Shown piece by piece: positions 1 to 7,552 of a stretch of 64,000 nucleotides of DNA. The position numbers and the translations under genes were made by a program. Each line of letters begins with the position of its first letter. Positions within the stretch are counted from its first letter, which is position 1. This DNA is from Spirochaeta africana DSM 8902 (lineage in GTDB: Bacteria; Spirochaetota; Spirochaetia; DSM-27196; DSM-8902), in NCBI RefSeq assembly GCF_000242595.2, contig NC_017098.1:1054001-1118000 (forward strand), given 5' to 3'. The notes under the pieces were generated by a model that was given only the letters and a program-made list of their open reading frames with translations, had not been told where the DNA came from and did not search any database.

Positions 1-1875
1 GAGGCATTCCCGAAGTTCAAGGGCGGGAAAGAGGCCCTGTCACGCAAGAACGGGCTGCTGGATCCATCGATCAGCCTGGGATTTGTGATCAATCTGCTCA
101 GTCCCTCATCGGCCTGGTCAGATTCCTACAATCAGTGGATCGACTCCATCCCGAACTCCATCAAGGCCCTGGCATTTCTGATCAAGCGATTCTATCGACA
201 GAGCTGGGGGGATGACTGGCGCAGCCACTTCAGTGTAGATACCATCAACGGGCTGCCGGGGCACGAGATCCGCTACGGTGGACGCAAGCTGCAAGGCAGC
301 TATCTCCGGATTGGCTCGCGTGTGGATGGCAGCGGCTGGACCTTCAAACTGCGACAGGACTGTATGCCGGCCGACAAGGTACAGTGGGAAGACGACATCT
401 CGGCATCGGTAGTGGTGCCGGCTGATCAGATCCACGGATTGAATCCATTGTATCGGAACCCCAGTGTAAAATTTGTAGAGAACTGTGAGTACCGCCTTTT
501 CCAGCGACCCGATGATGCGATCCATCGCGGGTATGACAAGCAAGCCGAGGGAGACATGGCACAGGACGGGAATTTTCTGTGCAACTTTGCCCCCCTCAAG
601 CAGTCAGAAGCACGAGAGTTCATGCATCGCGCCGTCGAGTACTATGAGTACACCCAGCCGATGCAGGACCTGATCCGCCGGACCGCCGAGGACAGCAGTT
701 GTGCCTACTTCTCGGTTAGCAGTCATCCCCGCATTGTAGACGGCACGCCAACCAAGAACCCGCGATATCTGCAAACCAATCCCAACCTGGTGCGTCCCCG
801 CGACCGCTATCTGGCTGATATCTCTACGCGCCTTGCTCGAATGGTGCCCATCGATCAGCCGGTGCATCACCCGGTAAATGCCGTACTGCCCGGGCGACGG
901 AACAATCCGGCGGACCACAAGGCCGGTATTCGCCCGCTGGCAGTATACAACCCGATTCATTATCAGGAGCTGCCTGAACTGTTCATGGATTTTGTGGCCA
1001 GCCTGACCGGCAAGAGCCCCTCCACAACCGGAGCCGGCTCCGAGGGCCCGCTGACCAAAGGACCCTTTAATGCACTGGTGGCCACCTCTGATCTGAACAA
1101 TGCATTGCTCAGCTACATCCTGACCGGGTACCATGCCTTTACCACCGCTGCCGGGTACATCGGACACAAGTACAAGGTTGACCATGACATCAGCTTGCTG
1201 ATGCCCGAGATCTGGTGCCGCATGACCCCGGATGAACTGGATCCGCAGCGCCTGATCGAGCTGGGCTATCTGGAAAAGGTCGAGAGCTTTACTCACGCAG
1301 GGCGTGAGATCCCGGCATCGCGTCTCGGCTACCGGATTACCAAGGACTTCTGCAATGCCTTTCTGGGGCGTATCTTTGATCATCCCGAAACCGTGTTCAG
1401 CGAGGAAATGCTCAAACCGGAGATACAGAGCATTGATGATTATGCAGACGGTATCATGAATATCGTAGAGGCACAGCGCAAGGTCGCCCGGAGCTTTCTG
1501 GAAGACAGCTCGGACGAGGCCGCTATCCCCCCGCTGCGAGCGCTGCTGCATATCATGGCCGAGGGCAGCTATCAAGGTAAAACCGAGCAGGATCCCGAGA
1601 TCCGTCGCCTGTTTGATCGCGAGTATGTCCTGCAGTCGGACTGGTATCAGGACCGCCTGAGCCGCCTGCAGCAGGGCAGGGTAGCGCTGTATGAACGACA
1701 TATCGCCTATCTCAAGGAGTTTGCACACAAATCACGGCATGAGGATGAGGTGAAACGCCTGGCAATCGATCAGCGCATCGAGGCAGCCGAGCACCATCTG
1801 AGCCGGGTCAGGGATCCACAGTTCCTGCAGACGATAAACGGTACACTGGGTCTGGATCCGCTGTTTACCGGCTGA
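1..1875 (+). CDS. C-terminal part of a large enzyme, probable PPi-dependent PEP carboxykinase (5'-truncated by window)
   Basis: The frame is open from base 1 and runs 624 codons to TGA at 1873, so the gene begins outside the window; the GTG at 85 is only an internal codon. The protein is soluble, with no signal or membrane segment. Glycine/threonine-rich stretches such as SLTGKSPSTTG followed by GSEGPLTKGPFNAL (visible residues about 335-358), plus VKFVENCEYRLFQRPDDAIHRG, resemble what I recall of pyrophosphate-type PEP carboxykinases, which exceed 1,000 residues and interconvert PEP + CO2 + Pi with oxaloacetate + PPi. That family link is recalled rather than searched. The alternative is an uncharacterised large spirochaetal protein. 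The stop is followed by a strong bidirectional terminator shared with the convergent GTPase gene. Confidence 0.55.
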   Translation, partial: EAFPKFKGGKEALSRKNGLLDPSISLGFVINLLSPSSAWSDSYNQWIDSIPNSIKALAFLIKRFYRQSWGDDWRSHFSVDTINGLPGHEIRYGGRKLQGSYLRIGSRVDGSGWTFKLRQDCMPADKVQWEDDISASVVVPADQIHGLNPLYRNPSVKFVENCEYRLFQRPDDAIHRGYDKQAEGDMAQDGNFLCNFAPLKQSEAREFMHRAVEYYEYTQPMQDLIRRTAEDSSCAYFSVSSHPRIVDGTPTKNPRYLQTNPNLVRPRDRYLADISTRLARMVPIDQPVHHPVNAVLPGRRNNPADHKAGIRPLAVYNPIHYQELPELFMDFVASLTGKSPSTTGAGSEGPLTKGPFNALVATSDLNNALLSYILTGYHAFTTAAGYIGHKYKVDHDISLLMPEIWCRMTPDELDPQRLIELGYLEKVESFTHAGREIPASRLGYRITKDFCNAFLGRIFDHPETVFSEEMLKPEIQSIDDYADGIMNIVEAQRKVARSFLEDSSDEAAIPPLRALLHIMAEGSYQGKTEQDPEIRRLFDREYVLQSDWYQDRLSRLQQGRVALYERHIAYLKEFAHKSRHEDEVKRLAIDQRIEAAEHHLSRVRDPQFLQTINGTLGLDPLFTG

Positions 1876-1886
1876 TTCGGTGTGAT

Positions 1887-1918
1887 AAAAAAACCGCCGG
1901 TTATAACCGGCGGTTTTT
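1887..1918. terminator. Bidirectional intrinsic terminator between convergent genes
   Basis: Bases 1894-1913 are a perfect 20-base GC-rich palindrome (CCGCCGGTTATAACCGGCGG) with seven A's on the left and five T's on the right, so it should terminate transcription from both strands. The left gene stops at 1875. The stop codon of the right-hand GTPase gene lies inside the hairpin. Confidence 0.9.
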
Positions 1919-3022
1919 CTGCCTGCGGCCCGACTTGAGCTGGGCCAGCTGTTTGCGCAGCGCCCCGCGCATCGGATCATCCTCCGCCGGGGGCGAGAAC
2001 TCATCACACAGCAGGTTCTCCAGCTGCTGCTGCAGCGATGCAATATCCAGATCCTCGCCGATAAACACCAGTTGCTGTTTCCGGTCGGCAAACTCGCCGC
2101 CAGCCGCCAGGGCCTCGGCAATAGCAGGATCATCCGGACGCTTTTCTGCGGGAATGGTGACCCACCAAACCCCCTCGATCCCGATCTCGATATGTCGATG
2201 CACGACATCAAACACCAGGATGTAGTCCGGCATGGAGTCTACGTAGAAAAAGCCCTTGGCCCGCAAAAGTCCTGCGGGAGGATTTTCGGTTATCTCCTGC
2301 AGCCAGGTATAGATCCCGGCAGAGCAGAATGGACGATGTGACTGGAAAACCCCGTGTTTCAGTTCCGGTGCCGCACCGGGCTGAACCGCTGTCGGTGAGA
2401 CTGTCGGGGCATGGGGCAGCGACTGCAGCAGCTCGTTCAGGGAAACCCGGCCGAACCGGGTAGCCCGCAGCGGCGCCTGTCCCCCGCATTCCCGGACCAG
2501 ATTCCGGGCCTTGGCCTGCAATCCGCTGCGCTGCATTAACGGCACCCGATCGATCTTGTTTAACAGAATCAGATCTGCCGCGCGAAAGGTATCCTGCAGG
2601 ATCTCCGGCACCGATTCCGGCGTGTCAAAACCCAGTACCTGTTGTGCATCCAGTACCGTTATGCAGCCGGCGTAGCGCACCGCCGGCAGCTCGTGCAGTC
2701 GTGCTTCGTGCAGAACCCGGGTAACCGGAATTGCGCCGCTGGTCTCGATGATGATCGCCGAGAAGTTGCCGCGATCCAGTAAGGCCCGCACCGCCTCGTG
2801 TACACCATCCACAACCGGCTCGATCCAGAATTGCGGGGTAGCCTCTATGGTCTCGCCGCCCTGCAGCAGCGCGGTATCTATGTTGCTGTCGGCCAGGTCC
2901 TGAACCACAACCCCCACCGAGCCGTGGCGCCGCGAATCAAGCAGCGAAGCAACCGTGGTGCTTTTGCCGGAACCAAGCAATCCCGACACGCATACCACTG
3001 GAATATTGACGACTGTACTCAT
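1901..3022 (-). CDS. COG0523 (CobW/P47K-type) GTPase lacking the CxCC metal motif
   Basis: This is a 373-residue G3E-family GTPase. Walker A GLLGSGKST lies at residues 14-22, a switch-like ETSG at 93-96 and the guanine-specificity motif NKID at 155-158, with a CobW C-terminal domain from about residue 240 (YTWLQEI to LVFIGEDLD). Family members usually deliver zinc, cobalt or nickel to client enzymes through a CxCC motif between Walker A and the ETSG region. Here that stretch (residues 50-75) has no cysteine, so classical thiolate metal transfer is doubtful. The start ATG has no Shine-Dalgarno but sits 6 nt after a promoter -10 box. No metal gene or Zur-like box is adjacent, so the client is unknown. 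Confidence 0.88.
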   Translation of the reverse strand: MSTVVNIPVVCVSGLLGSGKSTTVASLLDSRRHGSVGVVVQDLADSNIDTALLQGGETIEATPQFWIEPVVDGVHEAVRALLDRGNFSAIIIETSGAIPVTRVLHEARLHELPAVRYAGCITVLDAQQVLGFDTPESVPEILQDTFRAADLILLNKIDRVPLMQRSGLQAKARNLVRECGGQAPLRATRFGRVSLNELLQSLPHAPTVSPTAVQPGAAPELKHGVFQSHRPFCSAGIYTWLQEITENPPAGLLRAKGFFYVDSMPDYILVFDVVHRHIEIGIEGVWWVTIPAEKRPDDPAIAEALAAGGEFADRKQQLVFIGEDLDIASLQQQLENLLCDEFSPPAEDDPMRGALRKQLAQLKSGRRQKNRRL

Positions 3023-3057
3023 ATTTTGATGATAGTCGCAGATTGCCTATCATACAA
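3023..3057 (-). promoter_or_regulatory. Leaderless-type promoter for the COG0523 GTPase
   Basis: Read on the minus strand: -35 TTGTAT (3052-3057), a 17-nt spacer, -10 TATCAT (3029-3034), six bases, then ATG at 3022. The expected transcription start falls on or next to the A of ATG, and there is no ribosome-binding site. One of a set of similar promoters in the window. Confidence 0.6.
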
Positions 3058-3060
3058 GGG

Positions 3061-3093
3061 GGGATTGCACGACACGACGTGCCGTGCAATCCC
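3061..3093. promoter_or_regulatory. 11-bp inverted repeat (hairpin or operator)
   Basis: GGGATTGCACG at 3061-3071 pairs perfectly with CGTGCAATCCC at 3083-3093 around an 11-base loop. It lies downstream of the PEGA gene (minus strand) and directly upstream of the -35 box of the GTPase gene. There is no T-run on the minus strand, so it could be a weak terminator of the upstream unit or a protein-binding site for the downstream promoter. Confidence 0.5.
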
Positions 3094-3128
3094 GAAAACA
3101 ACAGGGAAACAGACAGGAGGGACGTCTG

Positions 3129-3902
3129 TTAATCTTCCGATTCAATCTCGAAGCCGAGTGTTGGTACTATCCGCAGCCGTTCACCCCCGCGGATATCAAC
3201 CTCGATCTCCGAAGATGATATGCCACCAGCCTCGAACCGCAGGCTGTATGTGCCCGGCGACAGGGTGATCTCCTCGCGACCTCGCCGTGAGTTCACCGCA
3301 GACCGGTTGCCATCAATAAAGTAAAACACATTGGCTGTACGTTGCGGGAAATCCAGGATCACCGTACCATCGCGCGGCTCCAGGGCCACCCGCACCGTCC
3401 GGTTCCGATCCAGCTCTACCTGGGTAATGTGATCCTGGTACCCCGGCGCCGTAATCCGCAGCGAGTAGCGCCCCTCATCCAGGGTAGTCGCAAACTCCCC
3501 ACTGCCAGCACGATCGCCATCCAGATACACCACCGCATTCGAAACATTGGTGATTACCCGCAGGCTGTGACGCCGAACCTCTCGCTGGAGGTTGATGGTA
3601 ATGGTCTGGTTCCAGTTAAGATTCACCTCCACACTGCGCGACTCGTATCCAGGAGCCCTGGCTTCGACGGTGTAGTTACCGGCCTCCAGGGTCATGGTGT
3701 TGGACTTTCGCTCCTGGCCATTCACCAGTATCATCGCATCGCCGGGATTGGTCCGGACGGTAAGCTGGTGAGTAGCCGTGTCTGAGGTGTCAGGTCGGCT
3801 GCGGGTGCGTCCGGTCGCACCCGTTTGTGCAAAGGCTCCTGCTGCTGCAACGATCATAAGGACGAGGCTGATCCATAGTACTTTGTGGCTCGTGTTTTTC
3901 AT
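3129..3902 (-). CDS. Secreted PEGA-domain protein
   Basis: The 257-residue protein starts with a Sec signal peptide (MKNTSHKVLWISLVL, cleavage likely after AGAFA near residue 25). It then has about three PEGA-like beta-sandwich repeats: roughly 45-110 (VRTNPGDAMILVNG ... LEAGNYTVEARAPGY), 112-175 (ITNVSNAVVYLDGD ... LDEGRYSLRITAPGY) and a diverged third at about 180-255. PEGA repeats are small surface-layer or envelope modules, often in spirochaete periplasmic proteins. The ATG has an AGGAG site. The gene lies 21 bp after the minus-strand lipoprotein gene, so the two probably form one envelope operon. No catalytic residues are apparent. Confidence 0.85.
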   Translation of the reverse strand: MKNTSHKVLWISLVLMIVAAAGAFAQTGATGRTRSRPDTSDTATHQLTVRTNPGDAMILVNGQERKSNTMTLEAGNYTVEARAPGYESRSVEVNLNWNQTITINLQREVRRHSLRVITNVSNAVVYLDGDRAGSGEFATTLDEGRYSLRITAPGYQDHITQVELDRNRTVRVALEPRDGTVILDFPQRTANVFYFIDGNRSAVNSRRGREEITLSPGTYSLRFEAGGISSSEIEVDIRGGERLRIVPTLGFEIESED

Positions 3903-3923
3903 GGTTACTCCTGTAATTTCCTG

Positions 3924-5057
3924 TTACGGTCGGGTTCGCCCGCGAACCCCGATGATCTGTGGCGTTTCCTCGCCAGCAGCACTGCGCAGAAATTCTCCAC
4001 CGCCACCTGGCCCAGCCGGTTCAGCACGGTAGTTGGGCAGGATCTGGAAGTATTCGGTATTATCATGAACCAGGTAATTTACTCGTGCCAAAGATGCCGT
4101 CCCCGTATCAAACTCGGCACGGATGGTGCCGAGATGCTTTGCCGTCAGTCCGGGCAAAGTCTGGAAGATATACAGCGTGGGGCGTGCAGCCCGCAGGGTT
4201 TCGGGTATACCAGAACCAACTGGGGTCTCGTACACGTCTACGTAGATATTGGAGTAGCCAATCCATTCGAATGACTCCGGTGCATCACCGCCAAAAGCGG
4301 CGTAAAGACCGTTGTGGTCGACCTCATTTTGTGTTCCGTGAGGGTACCTGTCAACTGTTGGCCCACTTGCCGCGAGGTCTGGAATAAAGCGCAGGGTGGT
4401 TGTCTCGGGTCCATAGCCGGTTTCGATACCACCGGTCTGACTGGACGGATCATTGGATACTACATCGCGATCCATTTCGATAGCGTGTAGATTACCCTCT
4501 TTGTACGCATCTTTGGATGTCATATTATTCCAATAAACCGCATCTGATGCCCCTGGTCCCATCGACCCGTAGGGCATGTCATCAGCAGTCAGGTTAGATT
4601 CAAGGTTTTCCTCTGTATAGGTAACATACAAATCCAGGTCATGTTCTGCGGTCTGCCACATCAGTACGAATGAAATACCGTATATATCGTCGCTGTTCAG
4701 CTGGAACGCTGGGAGGTAGCCGACCACCGAGGTGCTGTTACGGGATACTGTTACCTGCTGCTCGGGAATGTACCATCCGCTGCGACTGCCGGTGAGTGTG
4801 TAACGTCCGTTCGGCACATCAAGAAAACGAAACGTGCCGCTTGATGACGATGTAGTTCTGGCGGCGGTGGAGCCGTCGGCATTGAGTAGCCGCAGGTCGA
4901 TATTCCCGACATAGGAGAGATTCGGGTTACGGGCATCTACCACCCGACCGGTAAAGTCGTAGGATTGCATGCTGACAACTTCTATCTCACATGCAGCCAT
5001 CAGCATAATGGCGGTGGTTGTGAGGGCGATTAAAAGTGTGCTTTTGGGCAGTTTCAT
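3924..5057 (-). CDS. Lipoprotein with carboxypeptidase-regulatory-like domain
   Basis: The start at 5057 is preferred over an upstream in-frame codon because it has a GGAGGT site and begins a clear lipoprotein signal, MKLPKSTLLIALTTTAIML followed by lipobox MAAC (Cys about residue 23). After it comes a carboxypeptidase-regulatory-like beta-sandwich (about 30-105: YDFTGRVVDA ... FLDVPNGRYTLTGSRSGW). A larger region from about 115 (SFVLMWQTAEHDLDLYVTY) resembles YfaP/DUF2135-type secreted proteins, whose DLDLYV motif is typical. The C-terminus is glycine-rich. The protein is probably a surface or periplasmic lipoprotein of unknown ligand, cotranscribed with the PEGA protein. Confidence 0.8.
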   Translation of the reverse strand: MKLPKSTLLIALTTTAIMLMAACEIEVVSMQSYDFTGRVVDARNPNLSYVGNIDLRLLNADGSTAARTTSSSSGTFRFLDVPNGRYTLTGSRSGWYIPEQQVTVSRNSTSVVGYLPAFQLNSDDIYGISFVLMWQTAEHDLDLYVTYTEENLESNLTADDMPYGSMGPGASDAVYWNNMTSKDAYKEGNLHAIEMDRDVVSNDPSSQTGGIETGYGPETTTLRFIPDLAASGPTVDRYPHGTQNEVDHNGLYAAFGGDAPESFEWIGYSNIYVDVYETPVGSGIPETLRAARPTLYIFQTLPGLTAKHLGTIRAEFDTGTASLARVNYLVHDNTEYFQILPNYRAEPAGPGGGGEFLRSAAGEETPQIIGVRGRTRP

Positions 5058-5164
5058 GATACCTCCGTGGGCGTTTTGTCTGTATAACACCATATAGGTG
5101 TCAGGTGTTACCTTAATATCACTCGCGTGGCGAAAAAACCGGAAAATTGTGCCAAAATAGCAAT

Positions 5165-5704
5165 ATGCAGATGCTTGAAATAGAAACCAAGGCCTGGGTG
5201 AATGATATGGGTGAACTGGAGCAGCAGGTTGCTGCACGTGGTCGGCTGGTCCGGCGATACCACAAGAAAGATGTGTATTTCCGGCCGATCTCGGGTCCGC
5301 AGGTTCGTGTGCGCAGCGAAACAGACGGCTCGGGGACGGTTACCCGCAAGTATAAGGAAATCCGCGATGGGGTGGAGACCAGCCGCGAGGATGAGTTTAC
5401 GGTGGATCGCCCCGAGCTGGCTGAACGCCTGTTGCAGGATTTAGGGGCCGAGGAGTATATCCGCAAGGAGAAGATAGGCTCGGCCTACGAGGTGGATGGG
5501 CTGACGGTGGAGCTGAGCGAGGTTGTTGGCCTGGGGCAGTTCATCGAGATCGAGTGGGTGGGCCCGGACGAGGGCCCGGGGACGGCAGAGGCAGCGCGAG
5601 GGAAGGTTGTGTCGCTGGCGGCTGCGCTGGGGATAGGTCCGGAGCGTTTCGAGGCCCGGCCATACACCCAGCTGCTGCTGGAGCGTCGAGGCTCATTCGG
5701 GTAG
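5165..5704 (+). CDS. CYTH-domain protein (class IV adenylate cyclase / triphosphatase-like)
   Basis: This is a 179-residue soluble CYTH protein. It opens with the signature ExExK (LEIETKAW, residues 5, 7 and 9). Alternating charged beta-strand motifs follow (QVRVRSET, TVTRKYKEI, YEVDGLTVELSEV, FIEIEWVG), as expected for the triphosphate tunnel that binds divalent metal and phosphates. Members are either class IV (CyaB-like) adenylate cyclases or inorganic/thiamine triphosphatases; the sequence alone does not decide. ATG 5165 or 5171 could start it, and neither has a good Shine-Dalgarno. The TAG stop (5702-5704) lies within the terminal repeat of the adjacent MITE. Confidence 0.85.
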   Translation: MQMLEIETKAWVNDMGELEQQVAARGRLVRRYHKKDVYFRPISGPQVRVRSETDGSGTVTRKYKEIRDGVETSREDEFTVDRPELAERLLQDLGAEEYIRKEKIGSAYEVDGLTVELSEVVGLGQFIEIEWVGPDEGPGTAEAARGKVVSLAAALGIGPERFEARPYTQLLLERRGSFG

Positions 5705-5722
5705 TTACAAAACGACACCTTG
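5701..5722 (+). repeat. Left terminal inverted repeat of MITE
   Basis: This begins GTAGTTACAAAACGACACC and is perfectly repeated in inverse orientation at 5846-5867. It contains the stop codon of the CYTH gene. Confidence 0.85.
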
Positions 5723-5845
5723 CGGTAAGCGATGGTCGCCGCAAACCGCGTGGTGAAAAGCAGTTATGCAGCAGAGTGGCAGGAGTGCTGCGATTTTTTA
5801 TGTGTGCGGCGATTAATCCTTGTGGCAAAGTACGTTACGAGAATT

Positions 5846-5867
5846 CAAGGTGTCGTTTTGTAACTAC
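5846..5867 (-). repeat. Right terminal inverted repeat of MITE
   Basis: Inverse copy of 5701-5722. It contains the stop codon (minus-strand TAG, 5864-5866) of the DUF6765-type gene. Confidence 0.85.
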
Positions 5868-6889
5868 TCAAGGAGTAACACCTCCACATCACCACGATGT
5901 GCGCGGGCGGCCTCCATCCAGCGGTACCAGTGAGAGTCGTAAAATCCAGCTGCGGCCGTTACCTCGGCCCGCTCGCGCAGGCTGCTGCGCTCCAGCAGCT
6001 CGTCGCGAAACCAGCGCAGTTTTTCCTGCACGGCAGCCGATTGACCGGAGGCCGCCCCTGAATCAGCAGCGCTGGCCGCGGCGGCGCTGCCGGGGGACGG
6101 CAGCAGGGCTTCGGCTTTCCAGGAATGGCGCGCGGCCGGAGGAACCCCGAACTCAATCTGATAATCGAGTAATCGCTCCTCCGGGCTTTTTTCATGACCA
6201 GGAGGGCCGATCAGGCGTTCAAGGCGATCCCGGACCAGCGGCCAGTTGTCGGGGTTGCGGTGATTGAAGGTGCACAGGTAGCGGTAGATCATGCGGGCGG
6301 CGGCAAAAAACCGGTCGCGGTTGACTACGCGCTGCTGCTCGGGAACAAGGCGGCGGTCGTGCCAGACGCTGTGCAGGATGTCCGGTTTGAGGCGGTACTG
6401 GGCGTGGCCGATGGGGGGCAGGAGTCTGGAGGCGCTGCGCGATGTCTGCGGGCGTTGATTGGCCGGGTGCTGCAGCCCGCTGAAGTTCTGATGCGCCCAG
6501 GTATCGGCGTAGGCGTGCAGGGCGATCCCGATGCGGTAGAGGTTACGGGTTTTCAGGGCGTTTATGAGCATGCGTTTGGCGATGGGCGATTTAGGGGTGA
6601 CGGTCCATGGTGCCGGTGCGTGATCGCGCCGGGCAGCAGCGGCGATTTCCGGGTCTCCGGGGATAAAGTGAAAGGGAACCAGGATTTCGCGATGGGCGGT
6701 GCTGCTCCAGAAGCCATAGTGGTGTGTGGTGACACTGTCGTAGCTGCCCTGGGGGGTGCGTACCCGAACCGGATCGATATTCTCATCCGGATACTGGGCC
6801 GAGATAGCCAGGATTTCGGCGTCGGTTTCGCTGAGGCCGGCCTCGGATGCCAGGATCCAGGTCCAGTAGTAGTGGAATTCGCCGTTCAT
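5864..6889 (-). CDS. DUF6765-type protein (phospholipase C/nuclease-like helical fold suspected)
   Basis: The start at 6889 (MNGEFHYYWTW) has a GGAG 8 nt upstream and matches the usual beginning of the family; the upstream in-frame extension is noncoding in character. The 341-residue product has no signal peptide. Recognisable stretches are EFHYYWTWILA, a YPDENIDP segment, THHYGF near residue 57, and ALHAYADTWAHQNFSG near residue 135. The several His/Asp residues resemble those of zinc-dependent phospholipase C and S1/P1 nucleases, so a metal-dependent hydrolase is possible but unproven. An Ala/Ser-rich linker (about 265-285) is a likely local insertion. It is divergent from marC. Confidence 0.7.
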   Translation of the reverse strand: MNGEFHYYWTWILASEAGLSETDAEILAISAQYPDENIDPVRVRTPQGSYDSVTTHHYGFWSSTAHREILVPFHFIPGDPEIAAAARRDHAPAPWTVTPKSPIAKRMLINALKTRNLYRIGIALHAYADTWAHQNFSGLQHPANQRPQTSRSASRLLPPIGHAQYRLKPDILHSVWHDRRLVPEQQRVVNRDRFFAAARMIYRYLCTFNHRNPDNWPLVRDRLERLIGPPGHEKSPEERLLDYQIEFGVPPAARHSWKAEALLPSPGSAAAASAADSGAASGQSAAVQEKLRWFRDELLERSSLRERAEVTAAAGFYDSHWYRWMEAARAHRGDVEVLLLE

Positions 6890-6956
6890 GGGTGTTCTCC
6901 GTATCGATATCTTAGGGTTGCGGGGCGGGGATTTCAAGTGTACAAATAGTATACCT

Positions 6957-7541
6957 ATGTTTATGAGTCTTTTTATCAGTCTGTTCTTTTTGCTGACGCC
7001 GTTCTTTGTGCTGTCAACCTTTCTGGCGCTGACCCAGGAGTATGAGCCGCGGCAGCGGCACAAACTGGCAGTGGAGGTCGCTATCGGAACGATGGTGGTC
7101 GGGGCAGTAATCTATCTGCTGGGGAATCATATCTTTGCACTGTTCGGGATCAATCTGCACTCATTTCGCATGGGAACCGGGATTCTGCTGATGCTGTCGG
7201 CGATCAATCTGGTGCAGGGTGGGGACTCTGGCAAGCTCAAGGGGCTGGACAAGGGCAGTATTTCGGTGGTGCCGCTGTCCATTCCGATCACGGTGGGGCC
7301 GGCAACCATCGGGTATCTGCTGGTGTTGTCCTCCGAGGCGGTTGATACCGGCGAGATGGTGCTGACCCTGACGGCCTTTGCACTGGCGGCACTGTGTGTC
7401 GGGGTGATGCTGTATGCGGCTTCATGGATCGAGCGGGTGCTGGGACGTTCAGGGCTTACGATCCTGAGCAAGATCACCGGATTGATTCTGTCTGCTCTGG
7501 CCGCACAGATGTTCATGCTGGGATTTACGCATTTTGTATAG
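6957..7541 (+). CDS. MarC-family integral membrane protein
   Basis: The 194-residue protein has about six transmembrane helices and the family features of MarC/UPF0056: LFISLFFLLTPFFVLSTFLAL at the N-terminus, a FRMGTGILLMLSAINL helix, and the conserved loop SIPITVGPATIGYLLVLS. MarC proteins are inner-membrane proteins whose substrate is still unclear; the old multiple-antibiotic-resistance link has not held up. ATG 6957 is used, with ATG 6963 as an alternative; both lie close behind an AT-rich -10-like region (TAGTAT, 6947-6952). The next gene starts 12 bp after the stop, so the two are probably cotranscribed. Confidence 0.88.
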   Translation: MFMSLFISLFFLLTPFFVLSTFLALTQEYEPRQRHKLAVEVAIGTMVVGAVIYLLGNHIFALFGINLHSFRMGTGILLMLSAINLVQGGDSGKLKGLDKGSISVVPLSIPITVGPATIGYLLVLSSEAVDTGEMVLTLTAFALAALCVGVMLYAASWIERVLGRSGLTILSKITGLILSALAAQMFMLGFTHFV

Positions 7542-7552
7542 GTGGGGGAGTG

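Larger units (their letters stand above)
5701..5867. mobile_element. 167-bp MITE-like element with 22-bp perfect terminal inverted repeats
   Basis: Bases 5701-5722 are perfectly complementary to 5846-5867. The shared core TTACAAAACGACACC is almost identical to the ends of the insertion sequence at 15755-17049 (TAACAAAACGACACC). The 123-bp interior has no reading frame of interest and no visible similarity to the IS interior. It sits exactly between two convergent genes, and both of their TAG stop codons lie within its ends. The best explanation is a non-autonomous derivative mobilised by the IS transposase. A target-site duplication could not be identified with confidence. Confidence 0.75.

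Noticed and set aside
604-1728. Long antisense reading frame opposite the large enzyme gene
   Set aside because: A GC-rich shadow of a clearly conserved gene; no start signal and no family features.
5058-5237. N-terminal extension of the lipoprotein gene at 3924
   Set aside because: It would bury the lipoprotein signal 60 residues inside and cover the divergent promoter region; ATG 5057 has a GGAGGT site.
5701-5867. The MITE as a simple bidirectional terminator
   Set aside because: The repeats are 123 bp apart and lack T-runs; the match to IS ends explains them better.
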